Shown here: piece after piece, positions 1 through 8,568 of the stretch
How the letters are laid out: the number at the start of each line of letters is the position of its first letter
How positions within the stretch are numbered: the stretch's first letter is position 1
Notes under the pieces: model-generated
What the model saw: the letters and a program-made list of their open reading frames with translations, nothing else
What the model was told of the DNA's origin: nothing
Databases searched by the model: none
Origin: JAFGPL01 sp963781805
GTDB lineage: Bacteria; Bacteroidota; Bacteroidia; Bacteroidales; UBA10428
Assembly: GCA_963781805.1 (NCBI GenBank)
Contig: CAWAHF010000004.1
Coordinates: 1,922,001 to 1,986,000, forward strand
Direction: 5' to 3'
Length of the DNA: 64,000 nt
Made by a program: the position numbers and the translations under genes

Positions 1-556
1 TGCCCTTTGCAAAAACGGCTGCCATAATAACATTGGCAGTACCTGTAACCGAAGCCTCTTCTAAAAGCATATAACTCCCATGCAGCTGTTCTGCTTCCAC
101 ACTATAAAAATTATCATGCAGATCAAAATCAAATTTTGCACCAAGGCTTATCAAGCCGTTAAAATGTGTATCAAGTCTTCTTCTGCCAATTTTATCGCCA
201 CCCGGTTTTGGAATAAATCCCTTCTTAAACCTGGCAAGCAATGGTCCGATAATCATTACAGATCCACGCAGACTTGCACTACGTTGACGAAATTCATCTG
301 ATAGCAAAAAATCGGTATTGACATTTGCAGCACAAAAGGTATATCGTGTCGGGGAGGTTTTAATCACCTCCACACCCATCGATTTGATCAGATCGATAAG
401 GTTCCGGATATCGAGAATATCCGGGATGTTATTAATGGTAACTTTTTCGGGAGTAAGCAATGTGGCACATATTACCTGAAGAGCCTCGTTTTTAGCGCCC
501 TGTGGAACCAGTTCGCCTTTCAGGTGTTTGCCACCGTTTATCTTGAATGAACTCAT
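1..556 (-). CDS. murA: UDP-N-acetylglucosamine 1-carboxyvinyltransferase, 3' end outside window
   Basis: Catalyses the first committed step of peptidoglycan synthesis, transferring enolpyruvate from PEP to UDP-GlcNAc in the cytoplasm. About 185 N-terminal residues of the usual 420-435 are present; the gene runs off the left edge. Family landmarks are the N-terminal GAKNEAL (PEP-binding Lys and Asn), RGSVMIIGPLLARF, and the active-site loop PGGDKIGRRRLDTH. The position that is the catalytic Cys in E. coli MurA (Cys115, PGGC) is Asp121 here. That substitution is known from fosfomycin-insensitive MurA proteins of other phyla. ATG at 554-556. The next gene upstream on the same strand encodes a DUF4290 protein. 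Identification is secure. Confidence 0.95.
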   Translation of the reverse strand, partial: MSSFKINGGKHLKGELVPQGAKNEALQVICATLLTPEKVTINNIPDILDIRNLIDLIKSMGVEVIKTSPTRYTFCAANVNTDFLLSDEFRQRSASLRGSVMIIGPLLARFKKGFIPKPGGDKIGRRRLDTHFNGLISLGAKFDFDLHDNFYSVEAEQLHGSYMLLEEASVTGTANVIMAAVFAKG

Positions 557-582
557 TTCTTAAGAAAGAGGCAATTGAAAAA

Positions 583-1173
583 TTACTTTTTCCTTTGAAT
601 TTTTTTTCTTTTGTTCTTGAATATTTCTCTCGCATCATTAAGTCTGGTTCCTTCCGGCATCTGAAGTTGTCCCCCGGAGAGTGAAGCCAAATCTTTAAGT
701 ATAACTGTATCATCTACGGCATCCTTATTCCAGGTGAGGTAAGATTTCTTCATATGATTGGCAATAATCTTTGTAAGTTCCTCACGTTCATTACCTTCAG
801 GCATTTTGATGGCTTCTGCAATCATTAATTCAATGATGCGGCCGTAATGTTTATATCGTATCGAATTTAACTTATAATGTAAAATTTTGGGTTTTTCGGA
901 AAAAATTATAGGAGTAAGCATTTCATAAGGTGCATCAATATCAATCTTGAAATGCGACATAATGGCCAGATGATCCCACAACTTATGTTTAAAATCACTG
1001 ATATCCCTGAGATGAGGATTCATACTCCCCATAATGGTAATGATAGCTTTTGCCAAACGGTTCCTTTCTTCCTTATCTTCCACCGTTAAAATATGTTCAA
1101 CCATCCGTTGAATATTCCTGCCATATTCGGGAAGTACCAGCCTGTTTCTTTGTGTATTGTAATCGTAACTCAT
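583..1173 (-). CDS. DUF4290 domain-containing protein
   Basis: A 196-residue soluble protein with no signal peptide or membrane segment. It matches the Bacteroidota-restricted DUF4290 family in length and sequence, with N-terminal YNTQRNRLVLPEYGRNIQ and a Lys/Arg-rich C-terminus. The function is unknown. It lies 26 bp upstream of murA on the same strand, the usual position for this family, so the two are probably co-transcribed and a link to cell-envelope or growth control is likely but unproven. The ATG at 1171-1173 gives a full-length N-terminus. The basic tail (KNKRKKIQRKK) might contact nucleic acid, but this is only an inference. Confidence 0.85.
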   Translation of the reverse strand: MSYDYNTQRNRLVLPEYGRNIQRMVEHILTVEDKEERNRLAKAIITIMGSMNPHLRDISDFKHKLWDHLAIMSHFKIDIDAPYEMLTPIIFSEKPKILHYKLNSIRYKHYGRIIELMIAEAIKMPEGNEREELTKIIANHMKKSYLTWNKDAVDDTVILKDLASLSGGQLQMPEGTRLNDAREIFKNKRKKIQRKK

Positions 1174-1275
1174 GAATTAAATTTTGTACAAAACTAAATG
1201 AAAATTAATTAGCAATCAAGATATTCCGGCAAATAATTCGGGACAATTTATGTATGACTTTAAACAACTGGTAAA

Positions 1276-2304
1276 TTATTCGGCTTTGTTATTCGGTCCT
1301 GCATCTCCAAAAATACGGTGTACGTAGTTACGAAAAAAATGTACAGGAATACATGCAGGTATGGCCGCTTCTTCTATATTAAGTCTGTCGCCGTTATGAC
1401 TTATATCAAAGGAGAAAATATAAGGTGCATTTTTACTAAACCCGAATTTTCCAAATCTCAAATCGTTTAAAATAAGCTCTCCATTTTCAATTTCAACTGA
1501 ATAATAGCCTTTTGTAAACCGTATCAACTCTTTTATTCGTTTATCTTTCAATAAATGTGCTATCAGGTATTCATTTCTGTCGACGTTATAAAAGGCAATT
1601 TTTCCAGGTTTATCAAACATTGAGTAGATTCCCACAAAATATCCATCGGAATGAGTAGCAATTCCCATCCATAAAAAATTGGATAATGGTAGAGGAACTG
1701 TTTTCAATTGAGTGAATTCTATGTTTTGCTCCGAGAGCTGATTTTTAAATTCCTGTTGAATATTAAATTTGTTTCCAATTGTAAAAATCAGGTATAACAC
1801 TCCAAAAATTAAAGCAGTTAGATTAATTATTCTGCGTACATGGGAGGTACGGTTAAATATCATAAAACACATTAAACCTATAAAAAGGGGTACTGTAAGA
1901 AACGGATCAATAATGGCGAGGGTGCTCCATTCAACCCTGAAATGAGAGAAAGGCTCAAAAAGTCCCGTACCGTATGTTGTAAACAGATCAATAAATATGT
2001 GAGTTCCGAGAATAAGTAAAACCATTAATATCCATCTGTTTAAACCGAGACCTGACTTTTTAAATATTCGGTTTAATAATATCCCAAGTAACAAAGTAAA
2101 AATAAGCACAAATAAGATGGAATGGGTAAATCCCCTGTGCACCAATAAACTTTTAACAGGATTATAAAATCGGGCTATAAAAACATCAAAATCGGGAATG
2201 GTACCAATAATGGCTCCAAGCAGCACAGATTTGTTTCCCACCTTCCTGCCAATGAGGGTTTCGGCAACCGAAGCACCAAGAATTGCATGAGTTAATGAGT
2301 CCAT
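1276..2304 (-). CDS. Membrane-bound metal-dependent hydrolase, YdjM/DUF457 family
   Basis: A 342-residue protein whose N-terminal half carries the YdjM-type signature: MDSLTHAILG at the start, PDFDVF, HRGFTHS near residue 57, and THIFIDLFTTYG around residue 110. The His and Asp residues probably bind metal. There are about five hydrophobic segments in the first 190 residues, then a soluble C-terminal region of about 150 residues that carries no motif I recognise. Family members are inner-membrane proteins of unknown substrate. Transcribed leftward as an apparently single gene. The family call is firm; the enzymatic activity is inferred from the family name only. Confidence 0.8.
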   Translation of the reverse strand: MDSLTHAILGASVAETLIGRKVGNKSVLLGAIIGTIPDFDVFIARFYNPVKSLLVHRGFTHSILFVLIFTLLLGILLNRIFKKSGLGLNRWILMVLLILGTHIFIDLFTTYGTGLFEPFSHFRVEWSTLAIIDPFLTVPLFIGLMCFMIFNRTSHVRRIINLTALIFGVLYLIFTIGNKFNIQQEFKNQLSEQNIEFTQLKTVPLPLSNFLWMGIATHSDGYFVGIYSMFDKPGKIAFYNVDRNEYLIAHLLKDKRIKELIRFTKGYYSVEIENGELILNDLRFGKFGFSKNAPYIFSFDISHNGDRLNIEEAAIPACIPVHFFRNYVHRIFGDAGPNNKAE

Positions 2305-2386
2305 AATAGTACATTCAACACACTAAAAACAACTTTTTAGAAACAATGTTGTATCTGCCTATTAATTTATCTTTTTATAAATCAAG

Positions 2387-3394
2387 TTATTCAACTTCAA
2401 CAATCATCTTCCCGATATTGTCTCCACGAAATAATCCAAAAAATGCTTCCGGTAGATTTTCAAATCCCTCAATGATCGTTTCTTTATGCTTAATCCTTTC
2501 TTCCAGGTACCATTTTCGTATTTGAGATATTGCGCGTTCGAAATGTTTATGATAATCTGAAACGATAAATCCCTGCATCAATGCTCTGCGAACCAGCATA
2601 AGTCCTTGTATTCTGGGACCAACCGGCATCCGGCTAATATTATATTGAGAAATCTGTCCGCAAATGATTATCCTGGCAAAATCATTCATCAGAAAAAGAA
2701 CACTGTCTGAAATTTCTCCTCCCACATTGTCAAAATAGACATCAACACCTTGTGGGCATTTATTTCTTATTTCTTTACGCAGGTTCGGAACTGTTTTGTA
2801 ATTGATGGCATCGTCAATTCCTAACTCGTTTTTCAGAAAAGATACTTTATCGTCTGTTCCGGCAAGACCAATTACCTTGCATCCCATAATTTTAGCAATT
2901 TGCCCCACGGTTATACCGACAGCACCGGCTGCACCTGATACAACAACAGTTTCACCAGAATCCGGTTTGCCAATATCAAGTAATCCAAAAAAGGCTGTTA
3001 ATCCGGGCATTCCAAGAACTCCCAGATAAGCAGATAACGGATCAATCTGAGAATCAAGCTTTGTAAGATTAGGTGCATGAACAGCATGATAAACCTGCCA
3101 GTTTAATTCTCCCTTTACCATATCTCCAATCTCCAATGCTGGTGATTTCGATTCTATTACCTCGCCTATTACAGCGCCTGATATCGGTTCGTTAACTTTA
3201 TAGGGTTCAACGTACGATTTAGCTTCACTCATTCTGCCACGCATGTATGGATCAACCGATATATATCTTGACTTTACCAGAACCTGACCATTTTCAATTT
3301 CAGGTATTTCAGATTCAATCAGCTTGAAATTTTCGGGCAACGGATTTGCAAAAGGTCTGCTGGCAAGAATGTATGATTTGTTTTTAGTTGTCAT
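2387..3394 (-). CDS. NADP-dependent oxidoreductase, leukotriene B4 dehydrogenase/CurA-like
   Basis: A zinc-independent medium-chain dehydrogenase/reductase of 335 residues, the length expected for the prostaglandin reductase/CurA group. Visible features are the N-terminal GroES-like domain with SRYISVDPYMRGRMS, the nucleotide-binding GAAGAVGITVGQIAK near residue 155, and VDVYFDNVGGEISD near residue 220. Relatives reduce the C=C bond of alpha,beta-unsaturated ketones or aldehydes with NADPH. No zinc-ligand cysteine cluster is seen, which agrees with the subfamily. Monocistronic, ATG at 3392-3394. The physiological substrate cannot be told from sequence; detoxification of reactive enals is the usual suggestion. 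Confidence 0.88.
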   Translation of the reverse strand: MTTKNKSYILASRPFANPLPENFKLIESEIPEIENGQVLVKSRYISVDPYMRGRMSEAKSYVEPYKVNEPISGAVIGEVIESKSPALEIGDMVKGELNWQVYHAVHAPNLTKLDSQIDPLSAYLGVLGMPGLTAFFGLLDIGKPDSGETVVVSGAAGAVGITVGQIAKIMGCKVIGLAGTDDKVSFLKNELGIDDAINYKTVPNLRKEIRNKCPQGVDVYFDNVGGEISDSVLFLMNDFARIIICGQISQYNISRMPVGPRIQGLMLVRRALMQGFIVSDYHKHFERAISQIRKWYLEERIKHKETIIEGFENLPEAFFGLFRGDNIGKMIVEVE

Positions 3395-3471
3395 TACTAT
3401 TTTTATATTTTGAAATTACAACATTTTTTTAAAAAATTGAAATCACATATTCCTGTATCGTATTCTATATT

Positions 3472-3546
3472 GCCCTGAAAGGGCAGAAGCAAAACGATAG
3501 GACAACGTCCTATGTAAATATAAATATTTCAAAGCCCTGAAGGGGC
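3472..3546. repeat. REP-like palindrome cluster, left flank of transposase
   Basis: Three short hairpins lie in 75 bp: GCCCTGAAAGGGC (3472-3484), ATAGGAC-AAC-GTCCTAT (3497-3513, perfect 7-bp stem) and GCCCTGAAGGGGC (3534-3546). The innermost ends 6 bp from the transposase stop codon. The two outer hairpins reappear in reverse complement on the far side of the gene, as expected for REP sequences recognised by a RAYT protein. Confidence 0.8.
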
Positions 3547-3552
3547 GAAATC

Positions 3553-4005
3553 CTAATCCCAAACATAATGTTCATCATATTCTACATTATATTTCTTTAA
3601 AAAAGCCCTGTATTCATCCTGAAATGTTTTTCTTTTGTGATGGACTTCCTGATTCATAATATAATTTTTTACAATGTCAACCTCCCGGGGATTAACTGAA
3701 AATATACCATATCCGTCCTGCCAATAAAAGGAAGAATACGCATCATCAACTGTCTTTATCCATTTTGAGGATTGTTTTTTAATTTCTTCCAAAAGTTTCA
3801 TTTGGGCTATTTTTCTAGACAACAAAAATAATACATGTACATGGTCATAGTAGCCTCCTATTTTTACAGGATTGCACTCAAGACCCTTGCAAATACCTCC
3901 GATCTGACTATGCAATTGATCACTAATTTTTTCATCTATAAGATGTTGCCTGTATATTGTACTAAAGGTAATATGTACATAAACTTTAGAAAGTGATTGT
4001 GACAT
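3553..4005 (-). CDS. REP-associated tyrosine transposase (IS200/IS605-like Y1_Tnp family)
   Basis: A 150-residue single-domain Y1 transposase. The HUH metal-binding motif is seen as DHVHVLF (His55, His57), and the candidate catalytic tyrosine as Tyr115 in NYIMNQEVHHKRKTF. WQDGYGIFSVNP is typical of the family. Relatives cut and join single-stranded DNA at hairpins via a 5'-phosphotyrosine. No TnpB/IscB partner is present. The gene sits between two mirror-image clusters of short palindromes, the arrangement of RAYT genes, which are usually domesticated single copies that mobilise small REP elements. The frame is intact and all catalytic residues are present, so it may be active. Confidence 0.9.
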   Translation of the reverse strand: MSQSLSKVYVHITFSTIYRQHLIDEKISDQLHSQIGGICKGLECNPVKIGGYYDHVHVLFLLSRKIAQMKLLEEIKKQSSKWIKTVDDAYSSFYWQDGYGIFSVNPREVDIVKNYIMNQEVHHKRKTFQDEYRAFLKKYNVEYDEHYVWD

Positions 4006-4026
4006 TTTACTGAAGTTTTTGCTTAT

Positions 4027-4105
4027 GCCCCTTCAGGGCTTAATGATATGTATTATTATTATTATCGGGTGTTACCCAATTTTTATGTTTAAGCCCTTTC
4101 AGGGC
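4027..4105. repeat. REP-like palindrome cluster, right flank of transposase
   Basis: GCCCCTTCAGGGC (4027-4039) and GCCCTTTCAGGGC (4093-4105) are exact reverse complements of the inner and outer left-flank hairpins. Between them lies GGGT-GTT-ACCC (4067-4077), at the place of the central left-flank hairpin but with a different stem. The order outer-central-inner-gene-inner-central-outer is therefore symmetrical around the transposase. Confidence 0.8.
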
Positions 4106-4256
4106 AATTATATTTTAAAAATCTAATATTCAACTCTCAGAGATATAAATGCAAATTTAATTTTTTTAAAATTAAGTTCGAAAATATTGAGACTGTTTCC
4201 CATTTATAGCAGAAATATCCAATCTTTACATAAATCTTAACCTCCATGGGAAAAGA

Positions 4257-4791
4257 ATAAACGAACTGAAACGCAATATCCGAAAGGAGATAAAAAAGCT
4301 TAAAAGTTCTATGTCTGATCGGAAAATTTTAATTTAATCTCAACATATTTTTACTCAGGTTGAAGAACTATCGGTTTTTAAAGATGCTTCCATAATTATG
4401 TTATAATGGTCAATGCCTGATAAGGTGCATACCCATGATTTTATTCTGAAATGGGCTGATAAAAAAAATATTCTTTTACCAGCAATAAAAAGTGACATTT
4501 TAGAATTAAAAGTATTTCCAGATGAAGAATCTTTGGTAGTTGGTTCAGGTATGGGTATTCCCGAACCGGTCGGCCAGGTAGTTGAAAACCTTGTAGAGAT
4601 TGATTTAATTATTGTTCCATGGGTGATTCGACTGTCATTACCCTCGTCTTGGCCGGGGAAAAGCATATTATGATAAGTTGCTGCCAAAACATAATGCCTT
4701 CAGGCTTGATGTTTGTTTTGATTTTCAAATGATAAAAAATGTTCCTGTAACTCCATCAGATATCAAAATGGATTTGGTAAAAACCGGATAA
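4257..4791 (+). pseudogene. 5-formyltetrahydrofolate cyclo-ligase, degraded
   Basis: Reading across frames recovers a nearly complete cyclo-ligase (MTHFS/YgfA family, ATP-dependent conversion of 5-formyl-THF to 5,10-methenyl-THF). The N-terminus is INELKRNIRKEIKKLKSSMS with ATA where ATG is expected. Next come an in-frame TAA, then IFTQVEELSVFKDASIIM, a second TAA, WSMPDKVHTHDFILKW, FPDEESLVVGSGMGIPEP and ENLVEIDLIIVP. A frameshift near 4625 leads to RLGRGKAYYDKLLPKHNAF and DFQMIKNVPVTPSDIKMDLV before a stop at 4791. At least two nonsense changes, one frameshift and a lost start codon make it inactive. A functional copy would have to lie elsewhere. Confidence 0.88.
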
Positions 4792-4848
4792 TTCAAAACT
4801 AGTTAAAAATTATAATCTTAGCCTTAACCTTTGCCTTATCAATTAAAT

Positions 4849-6165
4849 TTACTTCCTGAATGCATACCTCACCAGGTTAGGCAGACTTGGTCTCTTGCCC
4901 TGAATGAGTATAAATGTTCTGAAAATTTTTCCACCAAGCCATACACAAAGAATAGTGAACAAAATGATACCAACCAGTCCTGCAATGGGTTGCCAGATGG
5001 GTATGGTTACAGGTGAAGCCAAACGAAGTACCATCAGCATAGGAGTAAACATTGGAAATAAGGAAATTCCTGTTGCAAAACCACTGAGCGGATCACGGAT
5101 AACAGGCATCAGTAAAAACATAGGAATAATAACCGGCAGCATGGCAGGAAACTGAAGCGACTGGGCATCTTTGTTGTCATTGCAGGCTGATCCCAATGCA
5201 GCCATAATGGAACCTATCATGATAACATTTAAAATCATATAAACAATAAACCAGGGGATTACATGCCACGGCATGGTTTCCACATACCCCATTTTAAAAG
5301 CGATTACGGCTCCTCCTATCAGGTAAACGGCAGAACCTGTCAGCGATATACTGACACCTCCCAGCACTTTACCCATCAGGAATTGAAATGGTGTGACCGA
5401 ACCAAGTAATACCTCGGCAATACGTTCCATTTTCTCCTCCATCACGGCACTCAACAGAGGTACTGCACTTAATAAAACCACCATAAACATGAGCATCAGC
5501 AGAAAATAAGGAATAAAAATCGACTCCACTACACTGCTCTTCTTTGCTTCCTGAATATTTCCGGTTTTAGCATTATTTGATACCAGTCCCAATCCTTCGG
5601 CATTATACCAATTAAACAGGTCTTTAACTTTCTGTGGATCAAGGTGAAGGTCCTCAATACGAAGTTGTCTTATCCGGTTATTGAGTGGCCAGTTTATCCA
5701 TTCACGCACATCATCCATCAGGGAATTTTCAGAATAATATTTTATTTTCGCCTTGTCCTGATTATCCCCGGGATAAATTATGTCCGGACCTATATCGATA
5801 AACGCATGAATTTTTTTATCTCTCACCTGGTTCGATAAATCCAGTTTTTGCTGAAACGGATTTACCGTGTCGGGAGGCACAATTTGAAAAATGTATGCAG
5901 GTTTTACTTTCTGACCTGTTTCTTTGTCAAAAATATCCGTCTTATTTCGTTGTTCAGCTGCATCAACAAGCGATTGTGCAAGCAGACCGGTATGATCGAC
6001 AACCACGATTTTTTTATCATCTACATTTACCTTGTCTTTGAAAAGATTGATGGCCAGAATACTGCCAAACATAAGCACAGGCGCTACTATTAAACCAATA
6101 ATAAAACTACGTGTACGCACAGCGGTTTTATACTCCCGCAGGGCAAGAATGAATATTTTACGCAT
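4849..6165 (-). CDS. ABC transporter permease, NatB-like (ABC-2 type)
   Basis: A 438-residue inner-membrane permease of the ABC2_membrane_3/NatB type. One transmembrane helix near residues 15-40 is followed by a large extracytoplasmic domain (about 45-215) and then five or six helices from about 220 to 420. The motif VMEEKMERIAEVLLGSVTP before the membrane block is typical of this family. Relatives export sodium or peptides, or act in envelope stress. Its start codon overlaps the end of the ATPase gene by 8 bp (6158-6165), so the pair is translationally coupled. The substrate is not evident. Confidence 0.9.
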   Translation of the reverse strand: MRKIFILALREYKTAVRTRSFIIGLIVAPVLMFGSILAINLFKDKVNVDDKKIVVVDHTGLLAQSLVDAAEQRNKTDIFDKETGQKVKPAYIFQIVPPDTVNPFQQKLDLSNQVRDKKIHAFIDIGPDIIYPGDNQDKAKIKYYSENSLMDDVREWINWPLNNRIRQLRIEDLHLDPQKVKDLFNWYNAEGLGLVSNNAKTGNIQEAKKSSVVESIFIPYFLLMLMFMVVLLSAVPLLSAVMEEKMERIAEVLLGSVTPFQFLMGKVLGGVSISLTGSAVYLIGGAVIAFKMGYVETMPWHVIPWFIVYMILNVIMIGSIMAALGSACNDNKDAQSLQFPAMLPVIIPMFLLMPVIRDPLSGFATGISLFPMFTPMLMVLRLASPVTIPIWQPIAGLVGIILFTILCVWLGGKIFRTFILIQGKRPSLPNLVRYAFRK

Positions 6166-7072
6166 GTTGTGGTTCCTCCTTCGTTTCAGGACGTGCTATC
6201 CTGATAAAAATATCATGTAATGACGGTTGTGTGATTTCAAATTTTGTAATGTGGGTTTTCTTTAACAGAGATGCCAGTATTTGCTGAGAATCGGCATCTT
6301 TTTTTATGCGAATCTCCTGCATCTGTCCGTAATCATTTACCTTATCGATTCCCTCAATTCCTTCAAGCGCTTTTATACCTATATCTGTCTGCAAATGAAT
6401 GGTATCTGTTCCATAGTTGTCCTGAATGGATTTCAATGTACCATCAAGCACTTTCTCTCCTTTGTATATCATAAAAATATAATCGCACATCCGTTGGGCC
6501 ATATGCATATCGTGGGTACTGAAGATAATTGTTGAACCTTGGGACTGGAGCTCAAGTATGGATGATTTAATAATCTCTGCATTCACCGGATCAAGGCCGG
6601 TAAAAGGTTCATCAAGGATTATTATTTTCGGACGATCGATGATGGTGGCAATAAACTGAATTTTCTGGCTCATCCCTTTGCTAAGTGTTTCCACCTTTTT
6701 ATTGGTCCATGCTGTCAATTCAAACTTTTCGAGCCAATATGCAATTTCGCTATTCAGATTTTGTCCGTTTTTAAGTTGGCCGTGAAACATAAGCAATTCC
6801 TTAACTTTCATTTTCTTATAAATTCCGCGTTCTTCGGGAAGGTAGCCGACACTTTCAAGCCTGCTTCCGGAGGTGATCTGATCCATAATTTTAATGGAAC
6901 CTGAATCCGGGTACAGGATATTCATAATCATCCGGATGGTCGTTGTCTTACCGGAACCGTTAGGGCCGATAAACCCATAAATGCTGCCTTGCGGAACAGA
7001 CAACGTCAGGTTGTTGACTGCAATTAACTGGCCGAAAGTTTTCGTGACCCGGGAAATTTCTATAGCCTGCAT
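6158..7072 (-). CDS. ABC transporter ATP-binding protein, NatA-like
   Basis: A 304-residue ATPase partner of the downstream permease. It has Walker A GPNGSGKTTT, signature LSKGMSQK, Walker B IIILDEPFTGLDP and the H-loop STHDM. A C-terminal extension of about 90 residues is usual for NatA-type subunits (DUF4162-like). I place the start at the ATG at 7070-7072 (MQAIEISRVTKTFG), because the longer frame would begin with TTG and add a tail that does not look like the family. The gene pair is transcribed leftward. Function: ATP hydrolysis driving export through the permease; substrate unknown. Confidence 0.92.
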   Translation of the reverse strand: MQAIEISRVTKTFGQLIAVNNLTLSVPQGSIYGFIGPNGSGKTTTIRMIMNILYPDSGSIKIMDQITSGSRLESVGYLPEERGIYKKMKVKELLMFHGQLKNGQNLNSEIAYWLEKFELTAWTNKKVETLSKGMSQKIQFIATIIDRPKIIILDEPFTGLDPVNAEIIKSSILELQSQGSTIIFSTHDMHMAQRMCDYIFMIYKGEKVLDGTLKSIQDNYGTDTIHLQTDIGIKALEGIEGIDKVNDYGQMQEIRIKKDADSQQILASLLKKTHITKFEITQPSLHDIFIRIARPETKEEPQHA

Positions 7073-7266
7073 CTTATTAAGGTTACAGTTAGTTTGGTAA
7101 ATCGGATAAAAGTTCAATTTTAGTTCAATAAATTTAAAATATCAAAAAAACCAATAAAAAACTATTATCATACTGATTAATAATCATATATCGGTATCAA
7201 ATCACTATCGGAGTGAAAATTGGAATAAATTTTGCAATCAATTGTTAAATTAAAAATTTTTCAAAA

Positions 7267-8181
7267 ATGAATAAGTATTTGATTTTATTTAGTTTCCTAA
7301 CCTTATTTGTTTCCGGTTCAGGTAAAAAACGTCCACGCGTAGACAAAGATTTAATATACAGAATTCCCACAGTTAATAATAATGTCTGTAAGAAACTCAG
7401 GGGTAGAGCCATACTTTATGCAGTATTTGTCGATTCGAAAGATACAAAACCCTGGACCGAGCATGATATCTTTTCGGCAATCGACTCCATTCACAGCGCG
7501 ATAAACTGGATAGAAAAACAGGCAAAAAATGACAGCATTGTCCTGTATATTGATTTGGTTTACCATTCCAATAATAACATCATCCCAATAGAAAATAAAT
7601 TTATAAAGAAAACTTTATCTGCAACTCTTTATAATCCTAATTCTACTATAGGTATCAGAAACGTAGATAAATGGGCGGATGTTGTAGCCAAACAGGCTGC
7701 AAAGTCATTAGGGCCTGATACATCAGTTCATACAAAAACAAAAATACAGCCACTTAACAGGGATAAACTAATTGCCAGATTGAGAGATATATACAAAACC
7801 GATAATGTGGCATTAATGTATTTCATCAACAACTATTATACAGATGAAATATCGGTTGCCTTACACACAGCTGTCGATAATAATATTGAATACGCAATAG
7901 TAAGTTTCAAAAATTCTCCTGTCATTGCTCATGAATTCCTGCATCTTTTTGGTGCCCTTGATTTGTATATATCCCCCTTGGATAAAGACAAAAAAGCCAA
8001 GAAAAGTAAAAAATTTGCGATGCAGGAATTTCCAAATGAAATAATGGCTTTTCCCTACCGAAAACTGGAAAAACTGGATATCTGTCCGTTTACTAAATAT
8101 CTGATTGGATGGAGTGATAGTCTTGACAATAAATATAAAGAAATGTTAATAGGTAAAAAGATTAAACTAGAGGTTTATTAA
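7267..8181 (+). CDS. Putative secreted metzincin-like zinc metalloprotease
   Basis: A 304-residue protein with an N-terminal hydrophobic signal sequence (residues 1-19). The central motif HEFLHLFGALDLY (His222 to Tyr234) fits the metzincin zinc-binding pattern HExxHxxGxxD, where His222, His226 and Asp232 would bind zinc and Glu223 would be the catalytic base. The downstream NEIMAFPYR supplies a Met-turn candidate (Met260). I do not recognise a named family. Likely acts outside the cytoplasm as a peptidase, by inference from the motif alone. A short open frame without a start codon follows directly in another frame, so the C-terminus might once have been longer. Confidence 0.7.
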   Translation: MNKYLILFSFLTLFVSGSGKKRPRVDKDLIYRIPTVNNNVCKKLRGRAILYAVFVDSKDTKPWTEHDIFSAIDSIHSAINWIEKQAKNDSIVLYIDLVYHSNNNIIPIENKFIKKTLSATLYNPNSTIGIRNVDKWADVVAKQAAKSLGPDTSVHTKTKIQPLNRDKLIARLRDIYKTDNVALMYFINNYYTDEISVALHTAVDNNIEYAIVSFKNSPVIAHEFLHLFGALDLYISPLDKDKKAKKSKKFAMQEFPNEIMAFPYRKLEKLDICPFTKYLIGWSDSLDNKYKEMLIGKKIKLEVY

Positions 8182-8462
8182 ATTGCTTCAAAGTCAGTTC
8201 AATTCCCAAAGTTGCACGCGAAAATACCTGCGGTGACTGGCAGGAATGTAATAATGAGTTTATCATAAAAGCTGTTACAACCCGGCTTGCTTATAATGAA
8301 TCTGCAGAATACGGTCAGAAAATGTATGCCAGAGAACAATCAAGCGGTGTTATTTATATGGATAGTCTGTTAGGAAAAATGAAATACTATCAGAATCAAA
8401 GAAATGAATTTCCTAACTTTGAATCTTTCAATAAAGATATCCTGGATGTTTTTAAAGATTAA
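8166..8462 (+). pseudogene. Orphan reading frame without start codon, unknown protein remnant
   Basis: An open frame of about 98 codons ending at TAA 8460-8462. It begins directly after an in-frame stop at 8163-8165 and overlaps the protease stop. It has protein-like composition (for example NTCGDWQECNNEF and YGQKMYAREQSSGVIYMD) but no ATG until halfway. It is in a different frame from the protease. It could be a frameshifted C-terminal extension of the protease or the tail of a lost gene. I do not recognise a family. Confidence 0.4.
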
Positions 8463-8568
8463 TGAAAAGTAAAGATATGTTGAAACATATTCATTTAATA
8501 TAATATGCAGAAGCAACCTTTTGAAACTTAAGTCCATCCTGGATATGTAAACTTTAATTTCAATTCAA

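Noticed and set aside
3472..4105. Possible short CRISPR array
   Set aside because: The repeats are short palindromes in mirror order around a transposase, with no regular spacers or cas genes.
4355..4687. 110-codon open frame on the minus strand
   Set aside because: It lies opposite the recognisable cyclo-ligase pseudogene and its translation has no family features.
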